From positions 352,490 to 416,489 of the forward strand of contig NZ_GG695970.1 of the NCBI RefSeq assembly GCF_000159955.1: a DNA stretch of 64,000 bases, written 5' to 3'. This stretch comes from Paenibacillus sp. oral taxon 786 str. D14. GTDB taxonomy: Bacteria; Bacillota; Bacilli; Paenibacillales; Paenibacillaceae. The position numbers were made by a program, and so were the translations under genes. Below, piece after piece: positions 52,282 through 60,378 of the stretch; positions within the stretch are counted from its first letter, which is position 1, and each line of letters starts with the position of its first letter. The notes below the pieces were generated by a model, which was given only the letters and a program-made list of their open reading frames with translations, searched no databases and had not been told where the DNA came from.

Positions 52282-53280
52282 ATGAACCCATCCTTTCGTG
52301 CATTTCGCGTACACCAGGACGAGTCCGGGTTTCGGTCAGGGGTCGAGCAGGTAGACTTCTCGGCGCTTCCTGACGCCGATGTGACCGTCAAGGTGCATTA
52401 TTCCAGCGTCAACTATAAAGACGGATTGGCAAGCATACCAGAGGGAAAAATCGTTAAAACCTATCCATTTATCCCCGGCATTGATCTGGCCGGGGAGGTA
52501 ATCGCCTCCCGCGATCCGCGGCTGAAGCCCGGGGACCGGGTGCTGTGCACCGGTTACGGGCTTGGCGTGACGCACGCGGGCGGGTTTGCTGAAGTCGCCC
52601 GTGTCCCGGGCGACTGGCTGGTGACGCTGCCGGAAGGCCTTTCGTTCCGCGAAGCAATGGCAATCGGAACGGCCGGGTTTACGGCAGCGTTGTCGGTCCG
52701 GCGCCTGCTCGATAACGGGCTGGCGCCCGGACAAGGGCCGGTGCTCGTCCTCGGCGCCACCGGCGGCGTGGGCAGCATGGCCGTGGCGATCCTCAGCCGG
52801 CTTGGGGTTACTGTCACCGCGGTCACGGGCAAGCCGCAGGCGCGGGAGAAGCTGGCGGCCTTCGGCGCCGCCGAGGTCCTCTCCCGTGAGGAGGCGGCTT
52901 CGGGAGCCAAAGGCGCCCTTGGCAAAGAGCGCTGGGCGGCCATCGTTGACCCGGTGGGGGGGGCTATGACGGCCGATCTGCTGAAATCGGTTCGTTATGG
53001 CGGCTCGATCGCCTTGTCGGGGTTAACCGGCGGCAGCGGGATCGAAACGAACGTGTATCCCTTTATTTTACGCGGTGTGAATTTGCTGGGGATCGATTCC
53101 GTATTTTGTCCGGAGCCGCTGCGGCGCGAGCTTTGGCAGCTTCTGGCCGGACCGTGGAAGCCGGAGCCGGTGCTGGCCTCTGGCATCACCGAGTATCCGC
53201 TGGAGAAGCTCCCGGAGGCGCTTCGTACCGTACTGGCCGGGGAAGCCATCGGACGCCAGGTCATTTCCTTCATCAACTGA
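52282..53280 (+). CDS. YhdH/YhfP family quinone oxidoreductase (acrylyl-CoA reductase-like)
   Basis: This 332-aa zinc-independent medium-chain dehydrogenase/reductase has VHYSSVNYKDGLASIPEGKI and YPFIPGIDLAGEVIASRDPR, both typical of the YhdH group. NADPH-binding VLVLGATGGVGSMAVAILSR follows, then the catalytic-fold GSIALSGLTGG. E. coli AcuI (YhdH) reduces acrylyl-CoA; the role here is unproven. The start is ATG at 52282 with AAGGAGAGTGAGAGG upstream. Codon use is more GC-rich than that of the neighbours, especially at 52550-52950. Confidence 0.9.
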   Translation: MNPSFRAFRVHQDESGFRSGVEQVDFSALPDADVTVKVHYSSVNYKDGLASIPEGKIVKTYPFIPGIDLAGEVIASRDPRLKPGDRVLCTGYGLGVTHAGGFAEVARVPGDWLVTLPEGLSFREAMAIGTAGFTAALSVRRLLDNGLAPGQGPVLVLGATGGVGSMAVAILSRLGVTVTAVTGKPQAREKLAAFGAAEVLSREEAASGAKGALGKERWAAIVDPVGGAMTADLLKSVRYGGSIALSGLTGGSGIETNVYPFILRGVNLLGIDSVFCPEPLRRELWQLLAGPWKPEPVLASGITEYPLEKLPEALRTVLAGEAIGRQVISFIN

Positions 53281-53372
53281 AACGGAACTCATGGTATAAA
53301 TTGGGGGATCTTGAGACAACCTAACACCATCGGCCGAAGCTGGCTTAGCTTAGGGTAAAGGATGGGATACCA

Positions 53373-53912
53373 ATGAGATGGTGGAAGGCAGGATTGGGAA
53401 TGGCCTTGGCGCTCTCTTTAACCGTAGGGTGCGGTAATGTGCAACGGGTCGCCAAGGAAGAAATGAGCAAGTATAGCATGCAAAGCTATCGGCAAGGAAA
53501 CGAACGCCAATTAACGACAGGGAAGACGCTTAATACGGCGCTGTTGCAATCTTTGAAAGCGGAATGCGCGAAGCGCGGGATTAAACTGACCCATGAAACC
53601 TATGCCGAAGGGCTGGACGGGAATATTAGCTACAGTTATTTTATTAACGGGGATGCGCGGCATTTTATTATCGTACATGTATTTCCCAGCGAGCAAGAAC
53701 GGATTCGCGAAATTTCCGAGATTTATGGAACCGGGGACGGCAAGCAGGCGATCTCAGCGCAGTCGGCTTCCAGTCAGGCTGCCGTCATCTCGGTGAAGGG
53801 CAACGCCGCCTTGGTTTATTCGTCCAGCGCGCAGAAGGACAGTCAATACCGGGAAGAGATGCAGGCGGTATTTGGTAAACTGCTGAACCAAATGAATAAT
53901 ACATCGAAGTAA
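53373..53912 (+). CDS. Hypothetical lipoprotein
   Basis: This 179-aa protein has a signal peptide (MRWWKAGLGMALALSLTVGC) ending in a lipobox-like TVGC, so Cys20 is the likely lipidated residue. The mature part has a polar first third and a mixed alpha/beta rest (DGNISYSYFINGDARHFIIV, FGKLLNQMNN). I recognise no domain. It has its own terminator and no evident operon partner. The start ATG at 53373 has AAAGGATGGG upstream. Confidence 0.75.
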   Translation: MRWWKAGLGMALALSLTVGCGNVQRVAKEEMSKYSMQSYRQGNERQLTTGKTLNTALLQSLKAECAKRGIKLTHETYAEGLDGNISYSYFINGDARHFIIVHVFPSEQERIREISEIYGTGDGKQAISAQSASSQAAVISVKGNAALVYSSSAQKDSQYREEMQAVFGKLLNQMNNTSK

Positions 53913-53934
53913 ATGGCAAAGCGTTTCCCAATAC

Positions 53935-53982
53935 AAAACCAACCGCTGCCTTCGTTTAAGGAAGGAGAGCGGTTGGTTTTTT
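53935..53982 (+). terminator. Rho-independent terminator after the lipoprotein gene
   Basis: AAAACCAACCGCT and AGCGGTTGGTTTTTT flank a loop that itself contains CCTTC/GAAGG. Confidence 0.93.
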
Positions 53983-54067
53983 GCATGTGCGCCCGGCATG
54001 GGCGATAACTAGGCGGTGAAAGTCCGCTACAGGCTACTCAATTAATGGGTAGCCTCCTATCCGATTT

Positions 54068-54580
54068 CTACTTCTTATAGATTTCTCGCATGACGTGACG
54101 CAGCTCTGGAAGGATAATCCGTTCCATCGCCAGCTTGACTGCGCCCTGCGAACCGGGCATGGAGAAAACCGCCGTATTGCCGATCGTTCCGGCGATCGCG
54201 CGGCTGAGGATGGCGGCCGAGCCGATATCTTCCGTAAAGCTGAGGTAACGGAAAATTTCCCCAAACCCCGGCATCTCTTTGTTCAGAAGGCTGCGCACCG
54301 CCTCAAACGTCGTATCCCGCGGCGCAATGCCAGTGCCGCCGCTTAGCAGAACCGCTTCGATCGTATTGTCCGAAGCCGCTTCCCGCAGCAGCTGGCGGAT
54401 GCCGTTATAATCGTCCTTAACGATCATATAGCGGGCAACGTGATACCCGTGCTGCCGAAGCAGCTCTTGGATCAACCGGCCGCTGGTATCGTTTTCTTCG
54501 GTCCGTGTATCGGAGACAGTAATGACGAAACAAGATACTTCATCCGGCGCTTCCATCCGGTGTTCATCGACGGATCTCAT
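54068..54580 (-). CDS. moaB: Molybdenum cofactor biosynthesis protein MoaB
   Basis: This 170-aa molybdopterin adenylyltransferase-type protein has the MoCF-biosynthesis fold. VSCFVITVSDTRTEENDTSG is the start of the fold, LLSGGTGIAPRDTTFEAVRS is the characteristic GGTG motif, and AVFSMPGSQGAVKLAM completes it. The start ATG at 54580 has AAGGAAAGGAAG on the minus strand ~8 nt upstream; the frame continues open but without family similarity. Other moa genes are not in the window. It is divergent from the CobW-type gene. Confidence 0.93.
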   Translation of the reverse strand: MRSVDEHRMEAPDEVSCFVITVSDTRTEENDTSGRLIQELLRQHGYHVARYMIVKDDYNGIRQLLREAASDNTIEAVLLSGGTGIAPRDTTFEAVRSLLNKEMPGFGEIFRYLSFTEDIGSAAILSRAIAGTIGNTAVFSMPGSQGAVKLAMERIILPELRHVMREIYKK

Positions 54581-54757
54581 CGTGTTCGCTTCCTTTCCTT
54601 GGAGGTTAATTCCATTGTACCATGTTTGACGGGCTTGAGCTTGTCCAGGAGCAGATCTGAGGCGGAACAGGAAATGTGGTTGCATGTCCGGGATGGTTGG
54701 TGTACACTCGCATTCGAATGGCTTTATCCTTTATCCCGATTGCAGGAGGTTGTTGAG

Positions 54758-55780
54758 GTGGGAAGCAGGGTGACACCCGTTTTTATATTGTCCGGATTTT
54801 TAGGAAGCGGTAAAACGACGCTGCTCCAGCGGCTGATCCGTCACTGGCAGGAGCAGGGGCTTCGTCCGGCCGTGATCATGAACGAAATCGGAGACGTCAA
54901 TCTCGATGGATTGCTCGTTTCCAGCGAAGTGCCGATGGCGGAGATGCTGGGCGGCTGTATTTGCTGCACGATTCGCGGCGACTTGAGCGTGCAGATGGCG
55001 GAGCTGATCGAAGGGGAGAAGCCGGACCTGATCGTTATTGAGGCGACAGGCGCGGGCAATCCGATGGAAATCTTTGATGCGGTGACCGAAGTGTCGCTTT
55101 ATCTCAAACTGGACATCAAGCCGATGGTGACCGTGGTGGATGCAGCCCATCTGGCCGAGCTGTACGCATCCCAGCAGGGGAAGTCCTACCGGCTTATGGT
55201 GGAGCAGATCCGCTGCGGGTCCGTATTGATCTTAAATAAAATGGACTTGCTTGAGCCTGATCGCCAGCAGGAAATGACGGCGTTTCTTCGCCGCATGAAC
55301 CCTTACGCTCGAATCATTCCGGCAGTGAAATGTGAAGTTGATTTGCCGTCATTATGGGCGCAACACCAAGCTCATGATCACACCCACGATCATGAGGGTC
55401 ACAACCACGAGCATCACCATGATCATCATGCGGCGCATAGTCATGATCATCACCATGGACATCCTCACGCGTCGCATGAGCATGTTACTGTCTATACGCA
55501 CTATTTCGACGGGCCGGTGGACAGCGAGGACTTTGAGCGATTTATTGCCGAGCTGCCCCGGGAAGTCTACCGCGGCAAAGGGGTTTTGCGATTTACCGAT
55601 ACAGCCAGCCGGTTCCTGTTCCAATATGCGTATAGGGAAGCCGATTACCTGAAAATCACACCGCAAGGGGACGTGCCTGACGTTGCCGTGTTTATCGGAG
55701 AGCACTTCGACAAGCAGGGTTTAGCACAGCGGCTGCACGCCCTGGAGCGCAACGTATCGGATAATAGTAACGAACGTTAA
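54758..55780 (+). CDS. CobW/COG0523 family GTPase with histidine-rich metal-binding stretch
   Basis: This 340-aa G3E P-loop metallochaperone-type GTPase has Walker A FILSGFLGSGKTTLL at residues ~9-23, the metal-binding CXCC in LGGCICCTIRGD, Walker B-like VIEATGAGNP and base-specificity ILNKMDLL. A histidine-rich loop of about 40 residues holds 21 His (about 205-245), followed by the CobW C-terminal domain. Such proteins deliver zinc or another metal to client enzymes. The frame opens much earlier (54440), overlapping divergent moaB. GTG 54758 has AGGAGG 8 nt upstream and starts the family sequence. No Zur box was seen. Confidence 0.92.
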   Translation: MGSRVTPVFILSGFLGSGKTTLLQRLIRHWQEQGLRPAVIMNEIGDVNLDGLLVSSEVPMAEMLGGCICCTIRGDLSVQMAELIEGEKPDLIVIEATGAGNPMEIFDAVTEVSLYLKLDIKPMVTVVDAAHLAELYASQQGKSYRLMVEQIRCGSVLILNKMDLLEPDRQQEMTAFLRRMNPYARIIPAVKCEVDLPSLWAQHQAHDHTHDHEGHNHEHHHDHHAAHSHDHHHGHPHASHEHVTVYTHYFDGPVDSEDFERFIAELPREVYRGKGVLRFTDTASRFLFQYAYREADYLKITPQGDVPDVAVFIGEHFDKQGLAQRLHALERNVSDNSNER

Positions 55781-55794
55781 GCCAAATTGACCAA

Positions 55795-55823
55795 GAGAAC
55801 CGCGAGTCCATCGCGGTTTTCTT
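55795..55823 (+). terminator. Terminator after the CobW-type gene
   Basis: GAACCGCGA, GTCCA loop, TCGCGGTTTTC: a perfect 8-bp stem with T-rich tail. Confidence 0.85.
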
Positions 55824-55899
55824 CTTTTTGGCGTCGATTAAATTAAATCTCCCCGGGGTAACCTAAAACTGCTTTTTTCTTGAAGAGGGAGAGAATCAC

Positions 55900-56892
55900 A
55901 TGAATGGAAAATCGAAAAACTCCACGAAGTTCGTTCCTTATGTGTCAGCTAAGCGCTCCTTGCCGGAGTTGACGGCTGTTGCCGTCGTTCTCGGGATCAT
56001 TTTGGCCGTTGTGTTTGCCGCGGCGAACGCCTATCTAGGGCTGAAAATCGGTCTGACCGTCAGCGCCTCCATTCCGGCGGCGGTGATATCCTTGGCGGTG
56101 CTGCGAGGGCTATTCCGGCGCAAATCGATCCTGGAAAACAACATCGTGCAGACGATGACAACCGCCGGTGAAGCGGTGGCGGCTGGCGCCATCTTTACCC
56201 TCCCGGCGCTGTATATGTGGGATTTGAATCCCGGCCAGCAAATGATCAGCTTTGTCGTGCTGATCGGCGGGTTCCTGGGCGTAGCCATGATGGTTCCGCT
56301 AAGACGGCTGTTGATCGTGAATGAACATGAAACGCTGCCTTATCCGGAAGGGACGGCCTGTGCCGAGGTGCTGGTCTCCGGGGAGACCGGCGGCCGGAGC
56401 GCCCGCATGGTCTCGCTTGGCTTTGGCGTTGGCGGCCTGGTCAAAGCGTTAGGCGATGGCTTCATGTTATTTAAGACGGAGATTGAAACAACAATCTTTC
56501 GCTTCAGAAACGCCGTCATCGGGATGGATACGTATCCAGCCCTGCTGGGCGTTGGCTATATTATCGGACCCCGGATCGCCGGGCAAATGCTGGCCGGCGG
56601 GATTCTGGCCTGGCTGGTGCTGATCCCGATGATCGGCTTTTTTGGCGCCAACTCGGCGGGGGCGGTAGCGCCTTCGCTGACCCCAATCGCCGAACTTGAT
56701 GCCTGGGGGATTTGGGGCGATTACATTCGCTATATCGGCGCAGGGGCGGTAGCCGCCGGCGGCTTGATTACGCTCATAAAAACGTTGCCGATGCTGTACA
56801 GCTCCTTGCGCTCCACGCTGAACGGCCTGATGCAGCGCTCCGCATTCAACGAGAAGACGACGATCGACCGCACCAAAAACAACGTCACCTGA
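55900..56892 (+). pseudogene. OPT family oligopeptide transporter, truncated after the N-terminal half
   Basis: The 330-aa open frame matches the first half of OPT-family transporters, normally ~600-700 aa. It has about eight membrane helices (VAVVLGIILAVVFAAANAYL, VVLIGGFLGVAMMVPLRRL), the conserved NEHETLPYPEGTACAEVL, and GVGYIIGPRIAGQMLAGG. Similarity stops after IKTLPMLYSSLRST; the last ~25 residues are hydrophilic and unlike OPT. The C-terminal half is absent downstream, where a PqqD-like gene begins at once. A deletion has probably removed the OPT 3' half and the start of the next gene, so transport is unlikely. The start ATG 55900 has GAGGGAGAG upstream. Confidence 0.85.
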
Positions 56893-56918
56893 AAGCGCCC
56901 GAACTTAACCTGTTGGAG

Positions 56919-57254
56919 ATGATCCCTTGCTTGCAGCCGCATCTGAAGGTGGCGACAGGGGAGGATGGACGGACCGAACTGTTGCTGCCGCGCCGCAGTT
57001 GGCTGGAGCGTCAATCGGTTCGTTATCTGAAACAACCGCCGGTCATTCATGTGCACCTCGATGAGCTTGGGAGCGAGGTCGTATCCCGCTGCGACGGCAC
57101 CCATACGGTAGGTGAGATCGCCGAAACGGTCAAGACGAGGTTCGGGGAAGCCGCAGAGCCGCTCCTGCCAAGGCTTCGCAAATTTATTGAGATCCTGGAA
57201 GCGAATGGCTGGCTTCGCTGGGCGGAAGAACGGCAGAAGGAGCAACCCGGGTAA
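56919..57254 (+). CDS. PqqD-like protein
   Basis: This ~111-aa protein has the PqqD-type fold: VHLDELGSEVVSRCDGTHTV and GEIAETVKTRFGEAAEPLLP, then RLRKFIEILEANGWL. PqqD-like domains bind peptide substrates of radical-SAM or protease partners, none of which is visible here. The open frame extends upstream inside the OPT remnant. ATG 56919 (or TTG 56913) is a plausible start but has no good ribosome binding site. The normal N-terminus (KAPELNLLEMIP...) may begin upstream of the present breakpoint, so its 5' end may have been lost with the OPT 3' half. Confidence 0.65.
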   Translation: MIPCLQPHLKVATGEDGRTELLLPRRSWLERQSVRYLKQPPVIHVHLDELGSEVVSRCDGTHTVGEIAETVKTRFGEAAEPLLPRLRKFIEILEANGWLRWAEERQKEQPG

Positions 57255-57342
57255 GCGTGGATCCCTTGTCGGACGTAAAAGGGGAAAGGGTGCAACCTTT
57301 TTGGTGGACAGGCCGTCTAGGAGGGGCAGAGGTGATAAAGAC

Positions 57343-58254
57343 ATGAATAAAACAAAACTAAAATCCAAACTGAATAACCACCGCAAGATAAAACTGGCTG
57401 CCAGCCTTATGATGACCAGTTCGCTGCTTCTGGCCTCCTCTGTGTCCGCCTTCAGCGATGTTCAAGGACAGGACGCGAAGATAACGAAAGCTTTGCAACA
57501 GAAAGGGATCATTCAAGGGATCACGAAAGACCATTTCGTTCCGCTCGGCAAGCTGACCGGTGCGCAAGGTATTCATATGATCGTGAAGGCGTTGGAGCTC
57601 AAGCCGAAAGCCGGCGGCTCACTGCAACCTTCGGGTCATACTGAATGGTACGCATCCTCGCTGCGGATTGCAGAGGATAACGGCATTAAGTTGCCGAAGG
57701 ATTTTGCGCCTAATGCCGAGCTGAGCCGGGAAGCCTTCGCCGATCTTCTGATGCAGGCCATTAACGTCACGGGAAATTACCCGACCATTAAAATGTATAT
57801 TGAGGTCGCCGATGCCGACCAAATGAATCCGGATTATGCGAACAGCATTCAGACCTTGCTGCTGATGAAGATCGCTAGTCTGGATGAGCAGGGGGAATTT
57901 CACCCGAAACAGGCGATTACGCGGATTGAAGCAGCCCGGCTCGTTCACAATGCTGCTGATTTCGTAAACAAATATAAGGAAGCGGAGCAAGACGTGCAGG
58001 ATCAGGTGAGCTTTGAAGTCGAGAAAGTAAATGAGCAAATCAATAAAGTGGTCCTGACCCGGGCCCAGCAGCCGAATCCGGGCTACGGCATACGCGTCGC
58101 CAAAGTCGAGTTCACAGGGAAAACGGCTACCGTGTATTATGAGTTGCTATCCCCTGAGCCCGATAAAGATTACATCCAAGTTATCACCGATACGAAAGCG
58201 GAAACGTACGTCTCCAGCGAGTATCAGGTGGAAATCAAGCGTTTGTCCGAATAA
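57343..58254 (+). CDS. S-layer homology domain protein with PrcB_C-like C-terminus
   Basis: This 303-aa exported protein has a signal peptide (residues 1-36, cleaved near SVSA-FS). Three SLH-type repeats follow at about 37-90, 100-150 and 155-215 (FSDVQGQDAKITKALQQKGI, WYASSLRIAEDNGIKLPKDF, YIEVADADQ...ITRIEAARLV). The C-terminal ~75 residues (VVLTRAQQPNPGYGIRVAKV, VYYELLSPEPDKDYIQV) resemble the PrcB_C protease-complex domain. SLH domains anchor proteins to pyruvylated wall polymers. ATG 57343 with GAGGTGAT upstream was chosen over a longer frame because the signal peptide begins there. Confidence 0.85.
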   Translation: MNKTKLKSKLNNHRKIKLAASLMMTSSLLLASSVSAFSDVQGQDAKITKALQQKGIIQGITKDHFVPLGKLTGAQGIHMIVKALELKPKAGGSLQPSGHTEWYASSLRIAEDNGIKLPKDFAPNAELSREAFADLLMQAINVTGNYPTIKMYIEVADADQMNPDYANSIQTLLLMKIASLDEQGEFHPKQAITRIEAARLVHNAADFVNKYKEAEQDVQDQVSFEVEKVNEQINKVVLTRAQQPNPGYGIRVAKVEFTGKTATVYYELLSPEPDKDYIQVITDTKAETYVSSEYQVEIKRLSE

Positions 58255-58264
58255 CGGCAAAAGG

Positions 58265-58304
58265 AAACAACCGTTCCTAATCATCAGGAACGGTTGTTTT
58301 TATT
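58265..58304. terminator. Bidirectional terminator between the SLH and ABC genes
   Basis: AAACAACCGTTCCT and AGGAACGGTTGTTT form a perfect 14-bp stem with a 7-nt loop; it serves both convergent units. Confidence 0.93.
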
Positions 58305-60375
58305 AACTCGGATTCGCCACCGGCGAGATCGCTGGACCGGCGCCGGGTACGGCTGGTGCCTCAGCAGCTCCCGACTGCAGCCGGTACATCTGATAGTACC
58401 GTCCGCCCAGGGCGAGCAGCTCTTCGTGCGTACCGCGTTCGACGTTTTCACCTCGGTGCAGAACGAGGATCTGATCGGCGCTGCGGATCGTCGACAGCCG
58501 GTGCGCAATGATGAATGTCGTCCGGCCGCGTTTCAGTACCTCCAGCGCGGATTGAATCAACGCTTCGGTTTCCGTATCGATGTTGGCGGTCGCCTCATCG
58601 AGAATGAGGATCGCCGGGTCGAAGGCGAGCGCCCGCGCGAAGGAGATCAACTGACGTTCGCCGGCGGACAGCGTGCTGCCTTTTTCCACGACCGGTTCGT
58701 CTAGACCTTTCGGCAAGTGGGCCAAAATCCGGTCCGCACCAACGTCGATCAGCGCTTTCACCGCCTTCTCGCGGGAGATGCGTTCGTCCCCCAGCGTGAC
58801 ATTCGACAGAATCGTCCCGGTGAACAGGTACGGATCCTGGAGGACGATCCCCATATGCTGGCGGATCCATTGCTTCGGCAGCTCCGTTACCGGCTTACCG
58901 TCGATCGTGATCGTTCCTTTCTGCGGATCGTAGAACCGGAACAGCAGGTTGATGATCGAGCTTTTGCCGGAGCCTGTGTGTCCGACCAACGCAACCGTCT
59001 GGCCTTGCTTCGCCTCAAAGGAAATATTTTTCAATACATAGTCCTTCTTGTAGGCGAACGAGACGTCCTTAAACTCCACATTGCCTTTGTAGCGCGGCAT
59101 CGAGCCGTCCACGACAGGCTCACCCGGTTCGTCCATCAGCGCGAACACCCGGCCGGCGGAGACCATCGAGGAATCCAGTGCGGCCAGCTGGTTGACCATC
59201 CCGGTGATCGGTTGGAACAACCGTCCAAGCACGTCAACGAAAGCGTACAGTACGCCAAGTGAAATGACGCTGGAACCCCCAAGCTGCACCGAACCGAAAT
59301 ACCAAAGCACGGTCGCAAATGCCAAGTTACGGAGGACATTCACCAGGTTATGCGAAGTGAATGCGTTCAGGTTCAGCATCTTGTTCTGGTGCTTCATGTA
59401 ATCGCTGTTCAGGTTCTCGAACTCTTCCTTGGTTTGCTCCTCGCGGCGGAAAATCCGGATGATGGACATCCCTTGAATCGATTCGTTAATGATGGCGTTA
59501 ATTTCACTTAACCGCGAGCGGATAATCGTGTTATATTTCGTCGCGAATTTGCGGTAAAGAACGACCCATAAGTAAATGATCGGAACGACGAATAAGCAGA
59601 TCAGTCCAAGTCTCACGTCCAGGATAAACAAAGCGATGTACACGCCCAGCATGTTGATGACTCCGGAGAAGAAGTTCGCCAACACAGCGATAAACAATTC
59701 CTTTACCGCCTCCGTGTCGTTGGTGACGCGGGAGACGACTTTCCCGGCAGGCAGATTATCGAAAAAATGCACCGGCAGCCGCTGAATATGGGCGTAGACG
59801 TCCATGCGCAGCTTGCGGATAACCTGGTTGGCCGAGGATTGCAGCCAGTAAGTTTTGCCAAATTCCATCACAATGGAAATGGCCAGGAAGACGAAATACC
59901 AGACGATAAGCGACAGAATGCCAGGAACCTCCGGCTTGTAAAAAGCAAACAGGCCAGATGCGCTAAGTTGTTGCGCCGGATATTCGCTAATTGCGCCGTC
60001 GTTCCCGGTAAGGGTCAGTATGCCGTCTTTAAAGCTGCGGTCGCCGGAGACGTCCGGGATGGCCGCTTCCACGAAGACGAAGCTTTTGCCGACCTGCAGC
60101 ACGCGGACCTCGGCGCCTTTGGCTTCGCCTTCCGCAAAGCGGTCGCCGCGTTTGAAGTTGCGGCCGTCATACGTGGCGGTATATTTGTCTTTGACCGTGG
60201 TTTCGTAAAACGGCTGTTCGATCGCCAGCATATGATCGTCGATCATCGTGCGGGCGATAAACGGGCCGGCCAGTTCGGCCGCGACCCCAATCGCCAGCAT
60301 GACGAGCGCGAGGATAAACGTCTTTTTCGCCGTTAAGGCGTATTTGAAAAGTGCTTTTCCTGTATGGGTGTGCAT
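58303..60375 (-). CDS. bmrD: Heterodimeric ABC exporter subunit, BmrD/YheH-like
   Basis: This 690-aa half-transporter has a membrane domain followed by an ATPase. After the first helix (~20-40) comes an extra ~110-residue extracytoplasmic region (about 45-155), as in B. subtilis BmrD. The core then holds Walker A VALVGHTGSGKSSII, the signature STLSAGERQL, and Walker B ILILDEATANID with the normal catalytic glutamate. It starts 3 nt after the bmrC-like gene, so the two are coupled and probably act as one multidrug exporter. The length is close to BmrD (673 aa). Confidence 0.9.
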   Translation of the reverse strand: MHTHTGKALFKYALTAKKTFILALVMLAIGVAAELAGPFIARTMIDDHMLAIEQPFYETTVKDKYTATYDGRNFKRGDRFAEGEAKGAEVRVLQVGKSFVFVEAAIPDVSGDRSFKDGILTLTGNDGAISEYPAQQLSASGLFAFYKPEVPGILSLIVWYFVFLAISIVMEFGKTYWLQSSANQVIRKLRMDVYAHIQRLPVHFFDNLPAGKVVSRVTNDTEAVKELFIAVLANFFSGVINMLGVYIALFILDVRLGLICLFVVPIIYLWVVLYRKFATKYNTIIRSRLSEINAIINESIQGMSIIRIFRREEQTKEEFENLNSDYMKHQNKMLNLNAFTSHNLVNVLRNLAFATVLWYFGSVQLGGSSVISLGVLYAFVDVLGRLFQPITGMVNQLAALDSSMVSAGRVFALMDEPGEPVVDGSMPRYKGNVEFKDVSFAYKKDYVLKNISFEAKQGQTVALVGHTGSGKSSIINLLFRFYDPQKGTITIDGKPVTELPKQWIRQHMGIVLQDPYLFTGTILSNVTLGDERISREKAVKALIDVGADRILAHLPKGLDEPVVEKGSTLSAGERQLISFARALAFDPAILILDEATANIDTETEALIQSALEVLKRGRTTFIIAHRLSTIRSADQILVLHRGENVERGTHEELLALGGRYYQMYRLQSGAAEAPAVPGAGPAISPVANPS

Positions 60376-60378
60376 CGC

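Noticed and set aside
58717..60336. Plus-strand ORFs opposite the ABC transporter genes
   Set aside because: Shadow frames of high-GC conserved genes, with no ribosome binding sites.
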